64,000 nt of DNA from Lewinella sp. W8 (GTDB taxonomy: Bacteria; Bacteroidota; Bacteroidia; Chitinophagales; Saprospiraceae): assembly GCF_004375085.3 (NCBI RefSeq), contig NZ_SNAQ03000009.1, forward strand, positions 1 to 64,000, read 5' to 3'. Positions 24,509-32,843 of the stretch are shown here, one piece after another. The notes beneath the pieces are model-generated. The model worked only from the letters and a program-made list of their open reading frames with translations. It had not been told where the DNA came from and did no database searches. Both the position numbers and the translations under genes were made by a program. Each line of letters starts with the position of its first letter. Positions within the stretch are counted from its first letter, which is position 1.

Positions 24509-25477
24509 ATGAGTTATCGCCCTCCCTATGAGTTGACTATAGAAATCTTCAATCAACTCAAATCAATTATCCGGCTTATCGGTCAGATTGAAGGATATCA
24601 ACTCCTGCAAAACAACCTTCAGCTTCGTCGGGAAAACAAAATCCGATCACTGCATTCCAGTCTGGCCATTGAAGGCAATACCCTTACGGAAGCACAGATG
24701 ACGGACATTATTGAAGGTAAGCGGGTGCTAGGACCAACCAAGGACATCCTGGAAGTAAAAAATGCCATCAAGGTATATGATCAGTTGGAAGAAATAGATC
24801 CATTCGCAGAGTCAGAGCTGTTGCGTATGCACGAAACCTTGATGCACGGGTTGATTGACGATGCCGGTCAGTACCGTCAAAAAGCGGTGGGCGTGCTGGA
24901 TGGAGAAAAGGTAGTCCATATCGCTCCCCCCGCCAAAAGAGTTCCGGCCTTAATGGGTGATTTGTTTGAACACTTAAATGAATATCAGGAGGATACTATC
25001 ATCAAAAGTTGTGTCTTTCACTATGAATTTGAGTTTATCCATCCCTTCAGTGACGGGAACGGTAGGATGGGCCGACTTTGGCAAACGGCCATCCTAAAAA
25101 CGGAATACCCGGACCTGGTGGTCATTCCTTTGGAGAATATGGTGTACGCCAGGCAGGAAGAATATTATCGGGCGCTACAGGATAGCCAATCGGTTGGCAA
25201 TTCTACACCCTTTATTCTTTACGCGCTTTCCGCACTGGAAGATACCCTCAAACAACAGCTTGATCAGGCTACTAACCTGAAGAGTGATCCGGAAAGTCGC
25301 CTCCGGTCCTTTCGGGCGTCGCAAAAGGGTGCTTTCTTTTCCAGAAAGGAATACCTGTCTATTCACAAGCAAATCTCTCCGGCCACCGCCACCCGGGACC
25401 TAAGCTTTGGCCTCGAGCGGGGCCTCCTGATCAGAAAGGGCCAGTACGCCACCACCCGGTATCAATTTCTGGTATAG
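24509..25477 (+). CDS. Fic-family AMP-transferase with winged-helix C-terminus
   Basis: A 322-residue protein from the ATG at 24509. The Fic motif is HPFSDGNGRMGR with catalytic His178, intact. An N-terminal inhibitory helix carries SLAIEGN (Ser51-Glu55-Gly56), the S/TxxxE/G/N motif of class II self-inhibited Fic proteins, whose Glu blocks ATP. The C-terminal ~70 residues (FFSRKEYLSIHKQ ... TATRDLSFGLERGLL) form a winged helix. Known Fic enzymes transfer AMP to protein hydroxyls. The palindromic half-sites directly upstream suggest this protein represses its own promoter. No antitoxin gene is adjacent. Confidence 0.9.
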   Translation: MSYRPPYELTIEIFNQLKSIIRLIGQIEGYQLLQNNLQLRRENKIRSLHSSLAIEGNTLTEAQMTDIIEGKRVLGPTKDILEVKNAIKVYDQLEEIDPFAESELLRMHETLMHGLIDDAGQYRQKAVGVLDGEKVVHIAPPAKRVPALMGDLFEHLNEYQEDTIIKSCVFHYEFEFIHPFSDGNGRMGRLWQTAILKTEYPDLVVIPLENMVYARQEEYYRALQDSQSVGNSTPFILYALSALEDTLKQQLDQATNLKSDPESRLRSFRASQKGAFFSRKEYLSIHKQISPATATRDLSFGLERGLLIRKGQYATTRYQFLV

Positions 25478-25498
25478 CCGGCACCCGGGTTAATCACC

Positions 25499-25511
25499 GC
25501 ACCTGCGCTCC
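25499..25511 (-). repeat. Dispersed GAGCGCAGGTGC motif, copy 3
   Basis: Minus strand GGAGCGCAGGTGC, preceded by TTTTGGCGC, just after the Fic stop. Same core as at 5957, 21921 and 37528. Confidence 0.5.
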
Positions 25512-25580
25512 GCGCCAAAAGATTGAAATACTCCAAAACGGTCACCCCCATGACCTTACCCGATTGATTACCTTTACCCC

Positions 25581-26618
25581 ATGCCCCGGCTCTATCCCAA
25601 AGACACCCTGAATTTTCTGCGCAAGCTCACCCCACGACGGGTCGTGAACGCAGCCAAAATTGTGGCCGGTTACTACCTCACCCGCTGGACCGGTCGGCCC
25701 TTCACCTGGGGGCAACCCTTCACCGTTTCCTTCGAACCCACCACGGCCTGCAACCTGCGCTGCCCGGAATGCCCCAGCGGATTGCGGCAGTTCACCCGTC
25801 CCACCGGCAACCTCCGCGCCGACTTCTTTCGCCGCACCCTCGACGACATCGCCGACCACCTGCTGTACCTCATCTTCTACTTCCAGGGCGAACCCTACAT
25901 CAATCCCGATTTTCTCGACATGGTGGCCGAAGCCCACCAGCGGGGCGTCTACACCATCACCTCCACCAACGGCCACTTCCTGAATGATGCCAACGCAAAG
26001 CGTACCATCGAAAGTGGCCTGGATCGCCTCATCATCAGCGTGGACGGCACCACCCAGGAGGTCTACGAACAATACCGGAAAGCGGGCAAGCTGGACACCG
26101 TGCTCCAGGGAGCCCGAAACCTGGTGAAGTGGAAACGCCAGCTCAACTCCCCCACCCCTCACCTCATTTTTCAGTACCTCGTCGTGGGCCCCAACGAGCA
26201 CCAGATGGAGGAGGTCGTGCGGCTAGCCGACGAAATCGGGATCGACGAAGTGAAGTTCAAGACCGCCCAACTCTACGACTATGAGCACGGCAATCCGCTC
26301 ATGCCCCAAAACGAGGCCTACGCCCGGTACTACCGGAAGGCGGATGGCACCTACGGCATCAAGAATAAGCTAAGCAACCACTGCTGGAAACTCTGGCACA
26401 GCTGCGTCATCACCTGGGACGGCCTGGTGGCCCCCTGCTGCTTTGACAAGGACGTCACCCACCGGCTGGGCGACCTCAAAACAGCTTCCTTACCCGAAGT
26501 TTGGCGGGGAGCCGCCTACGATGACTTCCGGGCGAAACTCCTGCGCGGACGTGCGGAAATTGACATCTGCCAGAACTGTACGGAGGGCTGTGAAGTGTGG
26601 CTCGGTGCCGAAGTGTGA
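25581..26618 (+). CDS. Radical SAM protein with SPASM-like C-terminus
   Basis: A 345-residue enzyme. The [4Fe-4S]-SAM motif CNLRCPEC holds Cys57, Cys61 and Cys64. The barrel continues through FYFQGEPYINPDFLDM and LIISVDGTTQEVYEQYR. A C-terminal cysteine cluster (VAPCCFDKD ... CQNCTEGC) is of the SPASM/twitch kind that binds a second cluster. Such proteins often sit in surface-glycan loci; here polysaccharide genes follow. A TACCTTTA box at 25569-25576 is only four bases before the ATG, so the mRNA may be nearly leaderless. Confidence 0.88.
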   Translation: MPRLYPKDTLNFLRKLTPRRVVNAAKIVAGYYLTRWTGRPFTWGQPFTVSFEPTTACNLRCPECPSGLRQFTRPTGNLRADFFRRTLDDIADHLLYLIFYFQGEPYINPDFLDMVAEAHQRGVYTITSTNGHFLNDANAKRTIESGLDRLIISVDGTTQEVYEQYRKAGKLDTVLQGARNLVKWKRQLNSPTPHLIFQYLVVGPNEHQMEEVVRLADEIGIDEVKFKTAQLYDYEHGNPLMPQNEAYARYYRKADGTYGIKNKLSNHCWKLWHSCVITWDGLVAPCCFDKDVTHRLGDLKTASLPEVWRGAAYDDFRAKLLRGRAEIDICQNCTEGCEVWLGAEV

Positions 26619-26777
26619 GCATACGGTCCCCGGCTGGTGATCCGTTATGAGGACTCATTCCTGTTGGTGGCAAGCTTCCTGATTGACCGACCGGCCACTC
26701 CCGCTGGTCGTGCAGGCAACGACTACCCGACAAAATCTATCTATCCCCAGGAATCGTCTCCGCCGGAGACAATTGGC

Positions 26778-26785
26778 TACCTTTG
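26778..26785 (+). promoter_or_regulatory. -7 box before the Wzz-like gene
   Basis: TACCTTTG, an exact TAnnTTTG match, 25 bases before the start of the 26811 gene. It marks the two-gene Wzz-ligase unit as starting its own transcript. Confidence 0.55.
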
Positions 26786-26810
26786 CGCCTCCTTCTGAAT
26801 TACGTTCTCC

Positions 26811-27947
26811 ATGCCTACTAATTCTGCCCCACCGGCCGAAAAAAACCAAGCTCCCCCCGCGCACCTTCTCGGTGTCTTGCGCAGTCTCTGGACCTGGCGG
26901 ATGCCGATCATTTACGTAACCGCCGCGGGAGCCGTATTGTCCGTCATCATCAGTTTGCTGCTGCCGAACTACTTTACCGGTTCCACCAGCTTTCTGGCCA
27001 TCAGTCCCGACCAGTCATCCATTGACGGCGTCTTCGGCACCAGCAACGCCCGCCTCCAGTTCTACGGCAACGGCGACGACATCGACCGCCTGATGGCCGT
27101 GGCGGAGAGCGACGAACTGGTAGACTTCATGGTGGACAGCTTCCATCTCTATTTCGTCTACGACATCGACAGCACCAAACAAAAGGCTCCGCTGTACGTA
27201 CGCCGGGAATTCCTGAGCAACTACGAGGTCACGAAGACCAGCCGGGACGCCATTCAGCTGGAAATCGTTGATCGCGACCCGAAGCGGGCGGCCGCCATGG
27301 CCCGGGTGGCGAGAGAAAAAATCAACGAGATCACCCTCGGCCTGATCCACGCCACCCAGGCCAGAAGTGCGGCGGGCCTCCGGGGAGAAGTTACCCAGCG
27401 AGAACGGAACCTGCAGGAACTCAACGACCGCATCACCGAATTACGGGATAAGTCCGGCATCTACGACACCGACGCCCAGAGTGAAGCCCTGGCCAACCGA
27501 TACGCCACCATGGAGGAAAACCTCGCCTCCACCAACGCCCGCATTGAAGCCTACCGCCAACGGGGTGGGCGCATTGCGCGGGACAGTATCGCCAAACTAG
27601 AAGTTGAGCTTGCGGGCCTGAAAAGCGCCAAGGTAAACCTGGACAGCCAGCTGATTAGGCTCAACACCAGCCTCGGGCCTCTCGTCAACCTGGAGGAAGA
27701 ACGTGCGCAGCTGAACAAGTCCCTTTCTGAAGACCGGATTCGTTTGAAGCAATTCGAAACGATTTTGCGGTCCGAGCAGCGGGCCCTGGAAGTCGTCGAG
27801 GAGGCGAAGGTTCCCGTGGCCAAGAGTAAACCCCGGCGCAGTCTCATCGTCGTAGGGGCTACCATCCTCAGCTTTCTGTTTGCTGCCGTGGGAGCCATTC
27901 TGATCGATACCGGTCGCCGGTACGACTGGGAAAGCATCACCCGCTAA
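26811..27947 (+). CDS. Wzz-like polysaccharide co-polymerase
   Basis: A 378-residue membrane protein with the layout of Wzz/chain-length proteins: N-terminal membrane helix (about 32-52, IIYVTAAGAVLSVIISLLL), a long periplasmic part with heptad-rich helices (about 180-325, ERNLQELNDRITELRDK and following), and a C-terminal helix (LIVVGATILSFLFAAVGAIL). There is no cytoplasmic kinase domain. It probably sets the chain length of a surface polysaccharide with the following ligase/polymerase gene, which starts in its stop codon (TAATG). Confidence 0.82.
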   Translation: MPTNSAPPAEKNQAPPAHLLGVLRSLWTWRMPIIYVTAAGAVLSVIISLLLPNYFTGSTSFLAISPDQSSIDGVFGTSNARLQFYGNGDDIDRLMAVAESDELVDFMVDSFHLYFVYDIDSTKQKAPLYVRREFLSNYEVTKTSRDAIQLEIVDRDPKRAAAMARVAREKINEITLGLIHATQARSAAGLRGEVTQRERNLQELNDRITELRDKSGIYDTDAQSEALANRYATMEENLASTNARIEAYRQRGGRIARDSIAKLEVELAGLKSAKVNLDSQLIRLNTSLGPLVNLEEERAQLNKSLSEDRIRLKQFETILRSEQRALEVVEEAKVPVAKSKPRRSLIVVGATILSFLFAAVGAILIDTGRRYDWESITR

Positions 27948-29437
27948 TGTCGCTCCCGCCGGTGCATCCCGTCGGTCCGCCGCCGCTGGCGCGGCGAATC
28001 TTTTTTGGCTACGCCCTCGTGGCCCTGGCCTTCCTCGGGCTGGCCATCGCCACCGAATGGTACTGGATGGCGGGAATCCCCGTGTTGTTGTGGGTCGTCG
28101 GGCAGGCGGTGATGGATTTTCGGGTTTTCTTTTGGCTGCTGCTGACCATGATCCCCGTCAGTACGGTCGTCTTTCTCCCCGGCGGCCTGAGTACGGATTT
28201 ACCCACCGAGCCCCTGGCCATCGGCCTCACGGGCATCTTCATCGTCCACGCCCTGAAGCACTGGCCGGCCTACCAGCGAAAAACCTTTGGCCATCCCATT
28301 GCCCTGCTCCTCTACCTTCACGTAGGCTGGATTCTGGTCAGCACCGTGTTCAGTCCCGGGTTCCTGGTCAGTCTGAAGTTCTCGCTGGCCAAATTATGGT
28401 ACGTAGGGGCCTACTTCCTGGTGCCCCTGCTGGTGCTAAAAACACCCCGCCACGTCCAGCTCTTTGCCCACTGCATTTTCTGGCCCTTGCTCTTCGTGGC
28501 CCTTCAGACGCTGGTGCGTCACGCTGCCTTTGGCTTTAGTTTCGCCATGCAGCACAAGACGATGCACCCCTTCATGAGTGAGCACGTCTCCTACGCCGGT
28601 TGTCTGGCCACCTTCACCCCCTGGCTAGTCTATCTGGCCTGGTCGCGCTGGCACCGGGGGGGGAGCATCTGGTGGTTGGCGGGCATCATCGGTCCCCTGT
28701 GGTTGGCCGCCATTTACTTCAGCTACACCCGCGCCGCCTTCGTGGCCCTGGCCCTGGCGGCCGTAGCCTTTTTTGTGGTCCGCTGGCGCTTGCTCAAGCC
28801 GGCCCTCCTGGCGGCCGTAGTGGTGGCGCTTGGCGCCGCCTTCTACCTGCTGAACGACAACAAGTACCTGGATTACGCTCCGAATTACGACACCACCATC
28901 ACCCACGAACGCTTCGACAACCTGATTTCCGCCACCTACAAACTGGAGGACATTTCCACGATGGAGCGCTTCTACCGCTGGATCGCCGCGGGCCACATGA
29001 TTCCCTACCGCCCCGTAACCGGCTGGGGGCCGGGCAACTTCGTGGAGTTTTACCGGGGCTACACCGTCAACGCTTTCCGTACCTACGTGAGTGAAAACCC
29101 CGAAGGCTCCGGCATTCACAGCTACTACCTGATGACCCTGGTGGAGCAGGGCTTTCCCGGACTCCTCATCTTCCTGACCTACATCTTCGGGGTCCTACTC
29201 ATCGGGGAGCGCATCTACCACCGTAAGCGGGATCCCGCGACCCGGAACGCCGTGATGGCTGCCATCCTGGCCATGCTGATCGTCGATGCGTTCAACATCA
29301 TCAACGACCAGATGGAAACCGACAAAATCGGAGCACAATTTCTCCTTAATGCGGCCATCCTTATCGTCATGGACCGGTATTCACCGGACGAGGGCCATCG
29401 CGATCCAGAGGCCGGCGACACCACTCAACAAGCTTAA
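27947..29437 (+). CDS. O-antigen ligase/polymerase-like membrane protein
   Basis: A 496-residue protein with ten or more membrane helices and a large periplasmic loop (about residues 300-385, with KYLDYAPNYDTTITHERF and GWGPGNFVEFYRGY), the pattern of the Wzy/WaaL family. The loop segment HSYYLMTLVEQGFPGLLIFL resembles the family's conserved HNxxLxxLxExGxxG region. It likely polymerises or transfers lipid-linked glycan on the outer face of the inner membrane. Start overlaps the Wzz-like stop. Its last 57 bases overlap the 3' end of crcB on the opposite strand. Confidence 0.82.
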   Translation: MSLPPVHPVGPPPLARRIFFGYALVALAFLGLAIATEWYWMAGIPVLLWVVGQAVMDFRVFFWLLLTMIPVSTVVFLPGGLSTDLPTEPLAIGLTGIFIVHALKHWPAYQRKTFGHPIALLLYLHVGWILVSTVFSPGFLVSLKFSLAKLWYVGAYFLVPLLVLKTPRHVQLFAHCIFWPLLFVALQTLVRHAAFGFSFAMQHKTMHPFMSEHVSYAGCLATFTPWLVYLAWSRWHRGGSIWWLAGIIGPLWLAAIYFSYTRAAFVALALAAVAFFVVRWRLLKPALLAAVVVALGAAFYLLNDNKYLDYAPNYDTTITHERFDNLISATYKLEDISTMERFYRWIAAGHMIPYRPVTGWGPGNFVEFYRGYTVNAFRTYVSENPEGSGIHSYYLMTLVEQGFPGLLIFLTYIFGVLLIGERIYHRKRDPATRNAVMAAILAMLIVDAFNIINDQMETDKIGAQFLLNAAILIVMDRYSPDEGHRDPEAGDTTQQA

Positions 29438-29749
29438 ACTCAGGTAACCAAAGGCCTGTAGGGCATGGCCGTTTTGGGACAGCTGCAGTAACTCCCCGGC
29501 GAAGGTGCTAAAGGTGGAGAACCCTCCGCAAAAGCCGGTCAGCAGCAACAATTGGGCCGGTTTCCCGAGAACTTCCCGGCCGGCCAGCGCCATCCCTGCC
29601 CCCAGCACAATGCAGGCCAGGAGGTTCGCCGCCAGTGTCGCCCAGGGGAAGTCACCATCCCGGAACACGGGCGCCGGAAAAACAAACGTCAGTCCGTAGC
29701 GGGCCAGACTTCCCAGCCCGCCGCCCAGGAAGACCAGCACCCAGTTCAT
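29381..29749 (-). CDS. crcB: Fluoride efflux channel CrcB/Fluc
   Basis: A 122-residue four-helix protein. N-terminal GGGLGSLARYGL, FPWATLAANLLACIVLG (with the conserved Asn) and GFCGGFSTFSTFAGEL, the fluoride-channel signature with the phenylalanine box, are all present. It functions as a dual-topology dimer exporting fluoride. Its ATG is overlapped by the stop of the upstream WecA-like gene (ATGA). No fluoride riboswitch is seen, as the gene lies inside an operon. Confidence 0.93.
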   Translation of the reverse strand: MNWVLVFLGGGLGSLARYGLTFVFPAPVFRDGDFPWATLAANLLACIVLGAGMALAGREVLGKPAQLLLLTGFCGGFSTFSTFAGELLQLSQNGHALQAFGYLSLSLLSGVAGLWIAMALVR

Positions 29750-30861
29750 ACGGCTTGTTTTACGGACATTTCTTCCGGACTCGTGGTGAGGCTTTTCTGC
29801 TTAAGTACACCTTGCCGACGCTCCCTTACGCTCCGGTACAGAATCAGGGTAAGCAACAACGCCACTCCGATCAAAATGGCCAGTAGGTAATGCAGACTGA
29901 TCAGGGGGTCCAGCAAAAACACCAGGCTGATGAAGAGGATATTGGCCATGGCCAGAATGGCGGTAGCTTCCATGTGGGAGTGACCGGAGTCAATCAGTAG
30001 GTGGTGAATGTGCCGCCGATCCGGGCGTAACGGGCTCTTCCCCCGAATCATCCGCGTGACGAATACCCGCAGAGTATCGAACAGGGGAATAATCAGAATA
30101 CCCACGGCCACCGCCACGGGGTTCATGAAGCGGAACTTCGCCGGCAGACTGGCCGTGGCGCAAAGGTCAATGAACTCAATGCTCATCACGCCGAGCAACA
30201 AGCCCACCACCAGTGCACCGGTATCCCCCATGAAGGTCCGCGCCGGCGTGATGTTAAAGCGCAGAAAGGCGATCAGGCCGCCGGCCGTCGTCATGGAAAT
30301 AATGCCGAGGTAGAAGGAGCCGGCCATGAAAAACCAGATTCCGAACGTCAGGCTACAAATGGTGCCAACCGTCCCGGCCAATCCGTTGATGCCGTCGATC
30401 AGGTTAAAGGCGTTGGTTATCACGAGCAGGGTAAAGGCACTGACCAGGAGGGAAATCCAGGTCGGCAGGTCCCCGGAATACCCCAGGAGACCGTACATAC
30501 TTTCCAGGCGCACCTCTCCCCGGGTGATCAGAATGGAAATGGCCACCAGGAGGCCCACCACTTTATGCCAGGCCGAAAGTTGTTCGATATCGTCTTTAGC
30601 CCCCACCAGGAACACAATGACCATCGCACTCAGGATGTACTGCAACTGCGCCCACTGGTCGTAGGGAGTCAGCAAAAGGGTGGTGAAAATAATGCCGATG
30701 AAAATCGGGATTCCCCCAACGCAGGGCATCAGGGTTTTGTGGCTGCTGCGGGCGATCGGACGAGCGACCAGTCCCTTGTCCTTCGCGACCCGAATGGTGG
30801 CCGGCAGCAGGGCGTAGACCAGTGAAAAAGACATTAAAAAACTCAGGACTAAGGTCAGCAT
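29746..30861 (-). CDS. WecA/MraY-family undecaprenyl-phosphate sugar-1-phosphate transferase
   Basis: A 371-residue polytopic membrane protein of glycosyltransferase family 4 type. Conserved motifs: NAFNLIDGINGLAG (Mg-binding Asp region), FMGDTGALVVGLLLG and the HIHHLL segment in PDRRHIHHLLID. It starts a surface glycan by moving a sugar-1-phosphate from a UDP-sugar to undecaprenyl phosphate. It lies opposite the Wzz-ligase pair, completing a surface-polysaccharide set. A TATATTTG box lies at 30916-30923. Confidence 0.9.
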   Translation of the reverse strand: MLTLVLSFLMSFSLVYALLPATIRVAKDKGLVARPIARSSHKTLMPCVGGIPIFIGIIFTTLLLTPYDQWAQLQYILSAMVIVFLVGAKDDIEQLSAWHKVVGLLVAISILITRGEVRLESMYGLLGYSGDLPTWISLLVSAFTLLVITNAFNLIDGINGLAGTVGTICSLTFGIWFFMAGSFYLGIISMTTAGGLIAFLRFNITPARTFMGDTGALVVGLLLGVMSIEFIDLCATASLPAKFRFMNPVAVAVGILIIPLFDTLRVFVTRMIRGKSPLRPDRRHIHHLLIDSGHSHMEATAILAMANILFISLVFLLDPLISLHYLLAILIGVALLLTLILYRSVRERRQGVLKQKSLTTSPEEMSVKQAV

Positions 30862-30915
30862 GTTCTTGGGATGATCGTAAGGTCTGGTAGCGTGGTAGAC
30901 AGCGGTGCGTTGCTA

Positions 30916-30923
30916 CAAATATA
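30916..30923 (-). promoter_or_regulatory. -7 box of the WecA-crcB unit
   Basis: TATATTTG on the minus strand, exact TAnnTTTG match, about 55 bases before the start codon. Confidence 0.5.
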
Positions 30924-30944
30924 ATTCGTAACCCGACGAAATCC

Positions 30945-31712
30945 CTACATTATGCGTTCCCAGTTGTTTTTATCGGGATAGTTGACCTCACTCAGGTAGA
31001 GTCCCTCCGCCGGAGCGCTCCACGGTTTGGGCAGTCTTTCCTGCCGCTCCAGGGCGGTCTGCACCTGCTCCAGGCTCAGCTTTCCTTCACCCACCCGCAG
31101 GCACATCCCCACAATCAGTCGCACCATCCCCCGTAAAAAACGGTTCGCCCCGATACGGTAGGTCCAGGCCTCCTTGTTGAATACCCAGTCGCTGTGGTGC
31201 AGGGTGCACTTCATGGTGAAGGCATCGCTATTGGTTTTGCAGAAGGTGGCAAACTCCCCGTAGTTCAGGATTAGCTTCGCGGCCTCCTGCATCAGTTGCT
31301 GGTCGTAGGACGCCGCTCGGGGAAGTTGAGTAATCGTTTCTGCCCGGAAGGGGTCCTTCTCAGTGGTGATCTGGTACACGTAGGCACGATCCGTCGCCGA
31401 AAAACGGGCGTGGACGCTTTCCGGCACCCGATACAGTTCCCGGATCGCAATATCGTCGGGCAAAAACCGGTTCAGCCGCCGCAGAAAGGCCTCCGGGAAC
31501 GTCCCCTCGAAGTCAAAGTGAGCGTAGTAATCCGAAGCATGCACGCCCGTATCCGTTCGTCCACACCCCACGAGTTTAATCGGAACGCCCAGGATGGTAC
31601 TCAGGGCAGAATCCGTCGCCTCCTCCACGCTCAGCGCATTAGGCTGCCGCTGCCATCCGGCGTAAGCCGTGCCCTGGTAGGCCAGTCGCAACATGTATCG
31701 CTTGGGGCTCAT
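30945..31712 (-). CDS. truA: tRNA pseudouridine synthase TruA
   Basis: A 255-residue TruA. The catalytic Asp is Asp54 in GCGRTDTGVHASDYYAHFD; the N-terminal YQGTAYAGWQRQP and the later NRFLRGMVRLIVG are family hallmarks. It makes pseudouridine at tRNA positions 38-40. It overlaps the upstream tsaB stop by four bases (ATGA), linking two tRNA-modification genes. Confidence 0.96.
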   Translation of the reverse strand: MSPKRYMLRLAYQGTAYAGWQRQPNALSVEEATDSALSTILGVPIKLVGCGRTDTGVHASDYYAHFDFEGTFPEAFLRRLNRFLPDDIAIRELYRVPESVHARFSATDRAYVYQITTEKDPFRAETITQLPRAASYDQQLMQEAAKLILNYGEFATFCKTNSDAFTMKCTLHHSDWVFNKEAWTYRIGANRFLRGMVRLIVGMCLRVGEGKLSLEQVQTALERQERLPKPWSAPAEGLYLSEVNYPDKNNWERIM

Positions 31713-32509
31713 AACAGCGGTTTTTTGGTCGACTTGGTCACGAAGGGCGGATTGAGATAGTAGGGTTCGTAGGCCGCCACGTCTACTTTCCTTGCCGTCC
31801 GGGTGGCCAGACTAACGTCCTCTGCCAGTTGGTCCAGCAGGGGGCGATGAACCGCAGGTGCCAGGAGGTAGGGCGCGGCACAGTGCGTGGGTTCCACAAA
31901 CGCAGGGCCGTGGACAGTATCCGGAAGATATTCCCGGAGGCGTTCCTGACCGGGCCCACAGACCGCAAATGCCTCGGTCCCCGCGGCGTCCACGAGCTCC
32001 TCCCACCAGCCATCCTGCGTCAAGCGGATGTTCTGCGGTCCTCGCCGCAGGCCCGGACTATCGTCCGGGCTGACGGGACCGCCGGCGCCGGGGAAAGTGG
32101 CCGTCCGCCAACTCTCCACGACCTCAGCGGCAAAGAGCTGCCCGTACACCTCGCCCCGCCGGGAATTGATCACGGCCAGCACCGGCCCGGCAACCGGAGC
32201 TGCCATGGCCAGGGAGAACAACGTCGGTACGGTAATCAATTCCAGGTGCGGGAGTGCCAGACAGAGGCCCTTGGCCGTTGCGGCCCCAACCCGCAAACTG
32301 GTGTAACTACCGGGACCGTCACTCAGGATAACCTCCGATAGTTCCTCCGCCTTGATCCCCGCCTCCGCCAGCGCCTCCCCGATGAATACCGTCAGGTGAC
32401 TGGCGTGCTGGTGCACCTCCCGGGCCGTGCGCTGAGCCACCACCGTTTCGTGTTGGGCCACGGCTACGGAACAGACATCGGTAGCCGTTTCCAGGAGTAA
32501 TCGGTTCAT
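31709..32509 (-). CDS. tsaB: tRNA threonylcarbamoyladenosine biosynthesis protein TsaB
   Basis: Start set at the ATG at 32507-32509 (MNRLLLETATDVCSVAV), which overlaps the stop of the preceding gene (ATGA); the longer frame's first codons belong to that gene. About 266 residues, an ASKHA-fold protein: LLLETATDVCSVAV, EVILSDGPGSYTSLRVG and ATAKGLCLAL are typical. TsaB is the dimerisation partner of TsaD in the t6A37 complex. Confidence 0.92.
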   Translation of the reverse strand: MNRLLLETATDVCSVAVAQHETVVAQRTAREVHQHASHLTVFIGEALAEAGIKAEELSEVILSDGPGSYTSLRVGAATAKGLCLALPHLELITVPTLFSLAMAAPVAGPVLAVINSRRGEVYGQLFAAEVVESWRTATFPGAGGPVSPDDSPGLRRGPQNIRLTQDGWWEELVDAAGTEAFAVCGPGQERLREYLPDTVHGPAFVEPTHCAAPYLLAPAVHRPLLDQLAEDVSLATRTARKVDVAAYEPYYLNPPFVTKSTKKPLL

Positions 32510-32835
32510 TTCAGCAATTCCGTCGGTGACCAAAATTTTTCGTCAAAGTCCACTATCCGGTCGTTTTCCACCCGCACCCCTTCGGCCTCCAGACGCTCCT
32601 GCATGAGCGTGGGGGTCGCAAAGTTGTTGCGTCCGCTGAGCTCCCCCTTGCGGTTTACGACCCGGTGTGCGGGCACTTCCGTCCCCGGCAAGGAACGATG
32701 CAGGGCCCAGCCCACCATGCGGGCACTGCCCAGCGTCAGGAAATCGGCAATGGCTCCGTAAGTGGTTACCCTTCCTTCCGGAATGGTCCTGGCCACGTCT
32801 TGCACGTCTTCAATGTAGTGCGGGTTTTTGGGCAA
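32506..32835 (-). CDS. Alkyltransferase-like (ATL) protein, MGMT family without active cysteine
   Basis: A 109-residue protein with the MGMT DNA-binding domain: IPEGRVTTYGAIADFLTLGSARMVGWALHRS. The active-site PCHR of alkylguanine transferases is PAHR here, with Ala56 in place of Cys. That is the hallmark of ATL proteins, which bind O6-alkylguanine and flag it for nucleotide-excision repair without removing the group. It lies in a tight operon: 8 bases after the hydroxylase stop and overlapping tsaB. Confidence 0.92.
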   Translation of the reverse strand: MPKNPHYIEDVQDVARTIPEGRVTTYGAIADFLTLGSARMVGWALHRSLPGTEVPAHRVVNRKGELSGRNNFATPTLMQERLEAEGVRVENDRIVDFDEKFWSPTELLK

Positions 32836-32843
32836 CGCCGGAA

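Noticed and set aside
24431-25477. Toxin-antitoxin system around the Fic gene
   Set aside because: No separate antitoxin gene is adjacent; the inhibitory motif is within the Fic protein itself.
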